From DASXYG01 sp036502625 (GTDB taxonomy: Bacteria > Actinomycetota > Actinomycetes > Streptosporangiales > Streptosporangiaceae), in the NCBI GenBank assembly GCA_036502625.1, contig DASXYG010000085.1:1-64000 (forward strand): a DNA stretch of 64,000 nt, read 5' to 3'. The translations under genes were made by a program, and so were the position numbers. Within the stretch, counting starts at the first letter, position 1. The number at the start of each line of letters is the position of its first letter. Positions 58,157 through 64,000 of the stretch are shown piece after piece. The notes beneath the pieces were generated by a model. The model was not told the DNA's origin, did not search any database, and was given only the letters and a program-made list of their open reading frames with translations.

Positions 58157-59566
58157 GTGGCGGAGACGCCGCTCAGCGCGACCGAGATGGTCGCGGCGTT
58201 CCGTGCAGGTGAGCTTTCCCCCGTCGAGGCGGCGCGGGACACCCTGGACCGCATCGCCGAGGTCGACCACACGGTCAACGCGTTCTGCCTGGTGGACGAG
58301 GGGTCGGCGCTGGAGGCGGCGCGGGCGTCCGAGGCCCGCTGGCAGGCGGGCACACCGGCGGGGCCGCTCGACGGCGTGCCGGTGTCGATCAAGGACATGT
58401 TCCTGACCCGCGGCTGGCCCACGCTGCGCGGCTCCCGCACCGTCGACCCCGGCCAGAAGTGGGACGCCGACGCCCCCGTCGTGGCGCGGCTCAAGGAGGG
58501 CGGCGCGGTACCGGTCGGCAAGACGACCCTCCCCGAGCTGGCCTGGAAGGGGGTCACCGACAACCCGCTGACCGGCGTCACCCGCAACCCGTGGGACACC
58601 TCGACCACCGCGGGCGGGTCCAGCGGCGGCAGCGCGGCGGCGGTCGCGCTCGGCATGGCGCCCATCTCCGTGGGCTCCGACGGCGGCGGCTCTGTGCGCA
58701 TCCCGGGGGCGTTCACCGGTACGTTCGCGATGAAGCCCACGTACGGCGTCATCCCGCTGTTCCCGGCCAGCCCGTTCGGCACGCTGTCCCACGCCGGGCC
58801 GATGACCTGGACGGTCGACGACGCCGCGCGGCTGATGGACGTCATCGCCCGGCCCGACTCCCGCGACTGGTCGGCGCTGCCGCCGCCCGTACGGCCGTTC
58901 ACCGAGGCGATCGGCGACGGCGTCGCGGGCCTGCGGATCGCGTTCAGCCCCGACTTCGGCTACGTCAAGGTCGACCCGGAGGTCGCGGCCGCCGTGGCGC
59001 GGGCCGTCGAGGCGTTCACCGAGCTCGGGGCGCACGTCGAGCAGGTCGACCCGCCGATCACCGACCCGATCGACGCGTTCAAGGTGCTCTGGTACTCCGC
59101 CGCGGCGATGTCCCTGTCGGGCGTGGCGCCGGAGAAGCACGGGCTCATGGACGCGGGGCTCCGGGAGATCGCCGCGGCCGGCGCGGCGTACACCGCGGCC
59201 GACTACCTGGAGGCCACGGCCGTGCGCATGGACCTCGGCGTCAAGATGGGCGCCTTCCACGACACGTACGACCTGCTGCTCACGCCGACGCTGCCGATCC
59301 CGGCGTTCACCGCCGGGCAGGAGGTGCCGGACGGCTGGAACGACCCGCGCTGGATGAGCTGGACCCCGTTCACCTACCCGTTCAACATGACGCAACAGCC
59401 CGCGGCGACGGTGCCGTGCGGCTTCACGTCGGCCGGGCTGCCGATCGGCCTGCAGGTCATCGGCGCGCGGCACGCCGACGCGCGGGTGATGGCCGCCTGC
59501 CAGGCCTTCGCCACCGCGCGCTCCTGGTACGGCAAGCGGCCGTCGCCGGAGGCCGCGACGGCCTGA
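58157..59566 (+). CDS. amidase, amidase-signature family
   Basis: A 469-residue amidase. The Ser-cis-Ser-Lys triad is visible: Lys79 in VSIKDMF, the GGSSGGS loop at 153-159, and the nucleophile Ser179 in GSDGGGSVRIPG. It hydrolyses carboxamides to acid and ammonia or amine. The GTG at 58157 (MAETPL) is preferred, with GAGG eight bases upstream; a GTG three codons earlier lies too close to the ribosome site. Follows the dehydrogenase gene and ends at a strong terminator. In this module it could open an amide, lactam-derived or N-acyl intermediate delivered by the Ehu-type importer. Confidence 0.92.
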   Translation: MAETPLSATEMVAAFRAGELSPVEAARDTLDRIAEVDHTVNAFCLVDEGSALEAARASEARWQAGTPAGPLDGVPVSIKDMFLTRGWPTLRGSRTVDPGQKWDADAPVVARLKEGGAVPVGKTTLPELAWKGVTDNPLTGVTRNPWDTSTTAGGSSGGSAAAVALGMAPISVGSDGGGSVRIPGAFTGTFAMKPTYGVIPLFPASPFGTLSHAGPMTWTVDDAARLMDVIARPDSRDWSALPPPVRPFTEAIGDGVAGLRIAFSPDFGYVKVDPEVAAAVARAVEAFTELGAHVEQVDPPITDPIDAFKVLWYSAAAMSLSGVAPEKHGLMDAGLREIAAAGAAYTAADYLEATAVRMDLGVKMGAFHDTYDLLLTPTLPIPAFTAGQEVPDGWNDPRWMSWTPFTYPFNMTQQPAATVPCGFTSAGLPIGLQVIGARHADARVMAACQAFATARSWYGKRPSPEAATA

Positions 59567-59578
59567 TCCGTCCGCGTC

Positions 59579-59626
59579 ACACGCCCCGCTATGTGCGCTC
59601 TGTCGGCGCATATTCGCGGGGCGTGT
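59579..59626 (+). terminator. hairpin terminator after the amidase gene
   Basis: ACACGCCCCGC (59579-59589) pairs perfectly with 59616-59626. The inside, TATGTGCGC against GCGCATAT, can extend the stem with one wobble pair. It is followed by TTCATTTGTATT, giving a classic intrinsic terminator that separates the amidase from ehuB. Confidence 0.88.
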
Positions 59627-59688
59627 TCATTTGTATTGCCACCCGCCGCTAAAGCTCAGAAGAAGCTCAAATCCCGACTGTGGATTCG

Positions 59689-59746
59689 CGCACGCGTGAT
59701 ATCACGAGCGTGCGGTTTGACACCCAGGTCAGGGCCTCTCTAGATT
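59689..59746 (+). promoter_or_regulatory. palindrome and promoter before ehuB
   Basis: CGTGATATCACG (59695-59706) is a perfect 12-bp palindrome flanked by CGCACG and CGTGCG. Ten bases on, TTGACA (59717-59722), an 18-base spacer and TAGATT (59741-59746) give a promoter for the transporter operon. The palindrome is not the GntR-type motif, so a separate factor may act here. Confidence 0.65.
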
Positions 59747-59798
59747 CCAGAAGATTCTGACGCGGGCATTCCGCCTCAATCTCAGAAGGAGACGCCCC

Positions 59799-60716
59799 AT
59801 GACGGACAATGGGCTGCAACGGCGCGACTTCCTGCGCAACGTGGGATTCGGGGCACTGGCGCTCGGCGCCGGTCCCGTCCTGCTCGGCGCGTGCTCGACC
59901 ACGAACCCCGGCGAGGTCAAGAAGGGGGGCGGCACGCTCGACAAGATCAAGAAGCAGGGCTACATCAACGTCGGCATCGCCGGCGAGGAGCCGTTCGGCT
60001 TCGTCGACAAGTCCGGCAAGCTGACCGGCGAGGCGCCCGCGCTGGCGAAGGTCATCTTCGCCGAGCTCGGCATCAAGCAGGTCAAGCCGATCCAGGTGAA
60101 GTTCGAGGGCCTGATCCCCGGCCTGCAGGCCGGCCAGTTCGACGCCACGGCCGCGGGCATGTCGATCCTCCCCGACCGCTGCAAGAAGGTCACCTTCGCC
60201 AACCCGGACTACAAGACGCTCACCGCGTTCCTGGTGCCCAAGGGCAACCCGAAGCACATCATGAAGTTCGAGGACATCGCGAAGGACTCCAGCCTCACGC
60301 TCGGCGTGATGAGCGGCGCCGTCGAGGGCGACTTCGCGAAGAAGCTCGGCGTCAAGGCGTCCCAGATCAAGACGTTCCCTGACCCCCCGTCCGGCTTCGA
60401 CGGCCTCACCGCCAAGCGCGTCGACGCCATCGCGCTGACCGGGTTCTCGCTGCGCAGCCTGCTGTCCAAGCACGCCGGCGCGCCATTCGAGGTGACCAAG
60501 CAGTTCGCGCCCGTGATCAATGGGCAGCAGCAGGTGAGTGCCGGCGGATTCGCGTTCCGCAATGCCGACACCGACCTCGTCGCCGCGTTCAACACCAAGC
60601 TCGAGGCGGCGAAGAAGGACGGCACTTTGCTGAAGACGCTGAAGCCGTTCGGATTCACCGAAGAGGAAATGCCCGGGTCCCTCACGGCGAAGCAGCTCTG
60701 CAACATGAAGATGTGA
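59799..60716 (+). CDS. ehuB: ABC transporter substrate-binding lipoprotein, EhuB-type
   Basis: A 305-residue periplasm-type binding protein of the polar amino-acid (family 3) class, closest in character to ectoine/hydroxyectoine binder EhuB. It begins with a twin-arginine-like RRDFL, a hydrophobic stretch and lipobox LLGAC with Cys32, so it is a lipid-anchored extracellular protein. GYINVGIAGEEPFGFVD and LQAGQFDATAAGMSILPDRCKKV are typical binding-lobe segments, and the C-terminus LKPFGFTEEEMPG is the EhuB style. ATG 59799 has AAGGAG seven bases upstream. First gene of the ehuBCDA operon. Ectoine is the family substrate; this one may bind another compact zwitterion. Confidence 0.85.
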   Translation: MTDNGLQRRDFLRNVGFGALALGAGPVLLGACSTTNPGEVKKGGGTLDKIKKQGYINVGIAGEEPFGFVDKSGKLTGEAPALAKVIFAELGIKQVKPIQVKFEGLIPGLQAGQFDATAAGMSILPDRCKKVTFANPDYKTLTAFLVPKGNPKHIMKFEDIAKDSSLTLGVMSGAVEGDFAKKLGVKASQIKTFPDPPSGFDGLTAKRVDAIALTGFSLRSLLSKHAGAPFEVTKQFAPVINGQQQVSAGGFAFRNADTDLVAAFNTKLEAAKKDGTLLKTLKPFGFTEEEMPGSLTAKQLCNMKM

Positions 60717-60723
60717 CCCGGCG

Positions 60724-61446
60724 ATGTTCTCGGAAATCTCCGAACGGATGCCGCAGCTCCTCAGCGGCTCCTGGATCACCGTCCAGCTCACGGTGTACTC
60801 CGCCGCGGTGGGCATCGTCATCGCGCTGATCTTCGGGCTGATGGGCACGTCCTCGCACGCCTGGGCGCGGACCGTGTCGCGCGTGTACGTGGAGATCTTC
60901 CGCGGACTCGCCGTGCTGATCATCATGTACTGGTTCTTCTACTCGCTGCCGCTGCTCGGCTTCCGGCTCGAACCCATGGTCGCGGGCGTCGCCGCGCTCG
61001 GCCTCAACGCCGGCGCGTACGGCGCGGAGGTCGTGCGCGGGGCGGTCCTCGCGGTGCCGAAGGCGCAGTACGAGGCGACCATCGCGCTGAACTTCTCCAC
61101 CGCGCAGCGGCTGCGGCGGGTGATCATCCCGCAGGCATGGGCGGCGATGATCCCGCCGCTGACGAACCTGCTGATCCAGTTGCTGAAGGGCACCGCGCTG
61201 GTGTCGCTGATCACGATCGTCGACCTGTCCAAGGTCGCCGACAACTGGCGCGGCAACTCCGGCAACAGCGCCCTCTCGTACGGCACGAGCCTGGTGTTCT
61301 ACTTCGTGATCGCGCAGGTCTTCGTGCTGCTCATGCGGTGGCTGGAGCGCCGGGCCAACCGGAAGCTCGGCCGGACCGCCGCGCCGCGCCGGCCGCGGCT
61401 CGACGCGCTGACACAGCCGCGCATGCCGGGTGGAGGGATCGGATGA
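60724..61446 (+). CDS. ehuC: ABC transporter permease, EhuC-type
   Basis: A 240-residue inner-membrane permease with about five helices. GITVQLT-like GSWITVQLTVYSA begins the domain, IEIFRGLAVLIIMYWFFYSLP follows, and the ATPase-contact EAA loop is EATIALNFSTAQRLRRVIIPQA. ATG 60724 comes seven bases after the ehuB stop. It forms the channel together with EhuD; the arrangement B-C-D-A is that of ectoine/hydroxyectoine importers. Overlaps ehuD by four bases (ATGA). Confidence 0.86.
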   Translation: MFSEISERMPQLLSGSWITVQLTVYSAAVGIVIALIFGLMGTSSHAWARTVSRVYVEIFRGLAVLIIMYWFFYSLPLLGFRLEPMVAGVAALGLNAGAYGAEVVRGAVLAVPKAQYEATIALNFSTAQRLRRVIIPQAWAAMIPPLTNLLIQLLKGTALVSLITIVDLSKVADNWRGNSGNSALSYGTSLVFYFVIAQVFVLLMRWLERRANRKLGRTAAPRRPRLDALTQPRMPGGGIG

Positions 61447-62105
61447 GCGGCATCTCCTGGGACTGGCACTACACCGGCCAGATCCTGCCCGACCTGATCA
61501 TCGCGCTGTTCCAGTACACGATCGTCGTCACGGTGCTGGCGTTCGTGCTGGCGCTGGTGGTCGGCATGGTGTTCGCGCTGCTGATGCGCGCGCCCAACGT
61601 CGTGGTGCGGCAGGTCGTGCGGTGGATCATGGAGTTCATCCGCAGCACGCCGCCGCTGGTGCAGCTCTTCTTCGTGTTCTACGTGCTGCCGCAGCTCGGC
61701 CTGACGCTCGACGCGGTGACCTGCGGTGTGCTCACGCTGGGCATCCACTACGCGACGTACACCTCCGAGGTGTACCGCGCGGGCATCGAGGACGTGCCGC
61801 GCGGCCAGTGGGAGGCGGCCACCGCGCTCAGCCTGTCCACCCGGCGCACGTGGACCAGCGTGATCCTCCCGCAGGCGATTCCGAAGGTGATCCCGGCGCA
61901 GGGCAACAACCTGATCTCGCTGTTGAAGGACGTCCCGATCCTGGTCTCCATCGCGGTTCCCGAGCTGCTGTTCCAGGCGTTCAGCGCGGGCAACAAGACG
62001 CTGTCCTACCTGGAACCGCTCACCGTCGCCGGGGTACTGTTCCTTGCCGTCAGCATCCCGGCCTCCATTCTCGTACGACGCCTGGAGCGACGTTTTGGAC
62101 ACTGA
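61443..62105 (+). CDS. ehuD: ABC transporter permease, EhuD-type
   Basis: A 220-residue permease, partner of EhuC. WDWHYTGQILPDLIIALFQYTIVVTVLAF at the start is the EhuD style, FIRSTPPLVQLFFVFYVLPQLG follows, and the EAA loop is EAATALSLSTRRTWTSVILPQAIPK. ATG 61443 overlaps the ehuC stop (ATGA). Its last eleven bases overlap the start of the ATPase gene, so all four genes are translated from one message. Confidence 0.86.
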   Translation: MSGISWDWHYTGQILPDLIIALFQYTIVVTVLAFVLALVVGMVFALLMRAPNVVVRQVVRWIMEFIRSTPPLVQLFFVFYVLPQLGLTLDAVTCGVLTLGIHYATYTSEVYRAGIEDVPRGQWEAATALSLSTRRTWTSVILPQAIPKVIPAQGNNLISLLKDVPILVSIAVPELLFQAFSAGNKTLSYLEPLTVAGVLFLAVSIPASILVRRLERRFGH

Positions 62106-62907
62106 GACCGACACGGAGACGACGCGCGACGCGGATGGCACGATCATCCACTTCGACAAGGTCGTGAAGCGGTTCGGCGACAACGTCGTGCTGCGCGAGC
62201 TCGACATGTCCGTGCGCCCCGGCGAGCACGTCACGCTGATCGGGCCGAGCGGCTCGGGCAAGACCACGATCCTGCGGCTGCTGATGACGCTGGAGCGCGC
62301 CAACGGCGGCACGATCTGGGTCGACGGCGAGCCCCTGTCGCACATGCGGCGCGGCGACACCCTGGTCACCGCCGACGAGAAGCACCTCCGCGAGGCGCGC
62401 AAGAAGATCGGCATGGTGTTCCAGCAGTTCAACCTGTTCCCGAACATGAGCGTGCTGCGCAACGTCACCGAGGCGCCGGTCACCGTGCTGGGCAAGGGCC
62501 GCGAGGAGGCCGCCGTACGCGGCCGCGAACTGCTCGACATGGTGGGCCTGGCCGACAAGGTCGACGCGCACCCCACGCAGCTCTCCGGCGGGCAGCAGCA
62601 GCGCGTGGCCATCGCCCGCGCGCTGGCCATGGAGCCGAAGGTGCTGCTCCTCGACGAGGTCACCTCGGCCCTCGACCCGGAGCTCGTGGCCGGTGTGCTC
62701 GGCGTGCTCCGCGAGATCGCCCGTACGACCGACATCACGCTGCTGTGCGTCACCCACGAGATGGGCTTCGCCCGCGACGTCTCGCACCGCGTCATGATGT
62801 TCGACCAGGGCCAGATCGTCGAGCAGGGCGACCCGGAGAAGATCTTCACCGACCCCGACCACGACCGCACGAAGGCCTTCTTGAAGGCGGTCCTCGAAGA
62901 GCGCTAG
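62095..62907 (+). CDS. ehuA: ABC transporter ATP-binding protein, EhuA-type
   Basis: A 270-residue ATPase. Walker A is GPSGSGKTT, the signature is LSGGQQQRVAIARAL, Walker B is LLLDEVTSALD and the switch His is in CVTHEMGFA. LVTADEKHLREARKKIGMVFQ and NVTEAPVTVLGKGREEA are close to EhuA sequences. The start is a TTG at 62095, with GGAG seven bases upstream, inside the end of ehuD; upstream in-frame codons belong to the ehuD region. It powers import by the EhuBCD complex. The operon ends at the 15-bp hairpin at 62956. Confidence 0.87.
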   Translation: MDTETDTETTRDADGTIIHFDKVVKRFGDNVVLRELDMSVRPGEHVTLIGPSGSGKTTILRLLMTLERANGGTIWVDGEPLSHMRRGDTLVTADEKHLREARKKIGMVFQQFNLFPNMSVLRNVTEAPVTVLGKGREEAAVRGRELLDMVGLADKVDAHPTQLSGGQQQRVAIARALAMEPKVLLLDEVTSALDPELVAGVLGVLREIARTTDITLLCVTHEMGFARDVSHRVMMFDQGQIVEQGDPEKIFTDPDHDRTKAFLKAVLEER

Positions 62908-62955
62908 ACCGCGACGCGGTCGACGTCCGCGGCGAGCCCGTGGTCATGGTGGTGC

Positions 62956-62996
62956 GGCACCGTCCGCCCGTTCCGGTTCCGCGGGCGGACGGTGCC
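62956..62996. terminator. bidirectional hairpin terminator
   Basis: GGCACCGTCCGCCCG (62956-62970) pairs perfectly with 62982-62996 around an 11-base loop, between the convergent ehuA and acyl-CoA dehydrogenase genes. Confidence 0.9.
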
Positions 62997-63004
62997 GGGT
63001 CTCC

Positions 63005-64000
63005 TTAGATGGACAGGCGGTCGGCCAGCGCGTCGCGGTGGTGCTCGACGCCGCCGAGGAACAGCTCGCTCGCCTTCGCCCGCTTGAAGTACAGGTGGGC
63101 GTCGTGTTCCCAGGTGAAGCCGATGCCGCCGTGCATCTGGATGCACTCGGCCGCGACGTGGAAGAACGCCTCCGACGCGTACGCCTTCACCAGCGACGCG
63201 ACCACCGGGAGCTCCTCGTCGTCCTGCGCCACCGCCCACGCCGCGTACGTGATGGCGGACCTGGCCGACTCGACCTCCATCAGCAGGTCGGCGCAGCGGT
63301 GCTTGAGCGCCTCGAAGCTGCCGAGCGCGCGGCCGAACTGGTGCCGCAGCTTGAGGTAGTCAAGCGTCATGTCCAGCGCGCGCTGCGCGCCGCCGAGCTG
63401 CTCGGCGCCCAGCGCCACCGCGGCGACGTTCAGCGTGTGGTCGAGCGTCGCGGCGCCCGCGCCCTCGGTGCCGACGAGCCGCGCCGGGGTGGCCGCGAAC
63501 TCCAGCCGCGCCATGCCGCGCGTCTGGTCGAGGGTGGCCAGCGGCGTACGGGTCAGCCCGGACGCGCCCGCCTCCACGGCGAACAGCGACAGCCCCGCCG
63601 GGGTGCGGCCGACGACCAGCAGCAGGTCGGCGGTGTGCCCGGCGAGCACGAAGTTCTTGTGCCCGTCCAGCACCCAGCCGTCGTCGGACTGCTTGGCGCC
63701 CAGGGTCGTGGCGTCGGTGTCCCAGCTCCCGTCGTCCTCGGTGAACGCGAGCGTGGCGACGGTCTCCCCCGCCGCGATGCCCGGCAGGAGGTCGCGCTTG
63801 GCCTGGTCGTCGCCGCTGGCCAGCAGGGCGTTGGCGGCCAGGATCGCGCTGGCGAGGTACGGCCCGCCGTACAGCACGGCGCCCAGCTCCTCCAAGACGA
63901 TCGCCTGCTCGACGAACGTGAACCCGGCGCCGCCGTACTCCTCGGGGATCGCCATGCCCGGCAGGCCGAGCTGCTGCGCGGCCTGCGTCCACACCGCCGC
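63005..64000 (-). CDS. acyl-CoA dehydrogenase (5' end outside the window)
   Basis: The C-terminal 331 residues of an acyl-CoA dehydrogenase; the gene runs off the right edge, so its start is not seen. GLPGMAIPEEYGGAGF, LAFTEDDGSWD, KNFVLAGHTADLLLVV and the C-terminal QMHGGIGFTWEHDAHLYFKRAKA are typical of the flavoprotein fold. The end resembles the actinobacterial ChsE/FadE branch that works as heterotetramers on steroid or branched acyl-CoA. The usual catalytic Glu position could not be settled by eye. No partner FadE is visible because the window stops. Confidence 0.87.
   Translation of the reverse strand, partial: AAVWTQAAQQLGLPGMAIPEEYGGAGFTFVEQAIVLEELGAVLYGGPYLASAILAANALLASGDDQAKRDLLPGIAAGETVATLAFTEDDGSWDTDATTLGAKQSDDGWVLDGHKNFVLAGHTADLLLVVGRTPAGLSLFAVEAGASGLTRTPLATLDQTRGMARLEFAATPARLVGTEGAGAATLDHTLNVAAVALGAEQLGGAQRALDMTLDYLKLRHQFGRALGSFEALKHRCADLLMEVESARSAITYAAWAVAQDDEELPVVASLVKAYASEAFFHVAAECIQMHGGIGFTWEHDAHLYFKRAKASELFLGGVEHHRDALADRLSI

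Noticed and set aside
50230..62907. A complete ectoine/hydroxyectoine degradation cluster
   Set aside because: EhuBCDA, EutA-like and EutD-like members are present, but eutB, eutC, doeB/eutE and the AsnC-type regulator are not, while amidase, DUF3830 and enolase-type genes are. Only partial similarity is supported.

Overview
This window reads as chromosome of a very GC-rich Gram-positive actinobacterium. Many genes start with GTG after GGAGG-type ribosome sites, several promoters have the TTGACA / TAnnnT form, and the cell-division block scpA-scpB-rluB-aroH-tyrA-cmk-der has the actinobacterial order. Abundant CGT-ACG and GTA-CGG codon pairs and the mix of families would suit a Streptosporangiales/Thermomonosporaceae-like genome, but that placement is inference. 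I saw no rRNA, tRNA, CRISPR array, transposase or prophage. Genes are packed closely, often with 1-4 base stop/start overlaps.

Layout. 1-160 is a 19-bp minisatellite. 0.3-6.7 kb is housekeeping and accessory: amidohydrolase, cutA, a paired M16 peptidase, an AlaX-like editing protein and a VIT1/CCC1 transporter. 7-23.7 kb is a sulfonate region. Xsc (sulfoacetaldehyde acetyltransferase) and Pta lie beside an IclR regulator, an ADP-forming acyl-CoA ligase pair, a CoA-acylating sulfoacetaldehyde dehydrogenase and a SauU-like carrier. An iron alcohol dehydrogenase with an MHS carrier, and an aminotransferase with an amino-acid permease and a MocR regulator, flank this core. Copies of one operator half-site (TTCCA) occur in all of these control regions. 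I propose one regulon in which sulfoacetate, and possibly isethionate and taurine, are all converted to sulfoacetaldehyde, which Xsc and Pta turn into sulfite and acetyl-CoA.

23.7-39.5 kb is mixed: a YtcJ amidohydrolase with a sodium:solute symporter and its DUF3311 partner; an AtuA-like protein; a FadD-P450-MFS set; a membrane kinase-like/DUF4189 fusion; a rifampicin-phosphotransferase-like enzyme behind a TetR regulator; and a zinc alcohol dehydrogenase. 39.5-45.5 kb is the conserved core block.

45.6-62.9 kb holds the most novel-looking module. It has two class-III aminotransferases, an amino-acid permease, a LysR regulator, a metal-site-less M24 protein, an enolase-superfamily enzyme, a FadR-type GntR regulator, two maleate-isomerase-like proteins, a DUF3830 protein, a D-2-hydroxyacid dehydrogenase, an amidase and an EhuBCDA-type ABC importer. 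Four control regions here carry the same 12-base motif TTGTYRACAATC (one with a single mismatch), which marks a probable GntR regulon. The substrate cannot be read from sequence. The importer and the M24 protein point to an ectoine-like or other small cyclic or amidated amino-acid compound, but the known eutB/eutC ectoine genes are absent. The window ends inside an acyl-CoA dehydrogenase gene.
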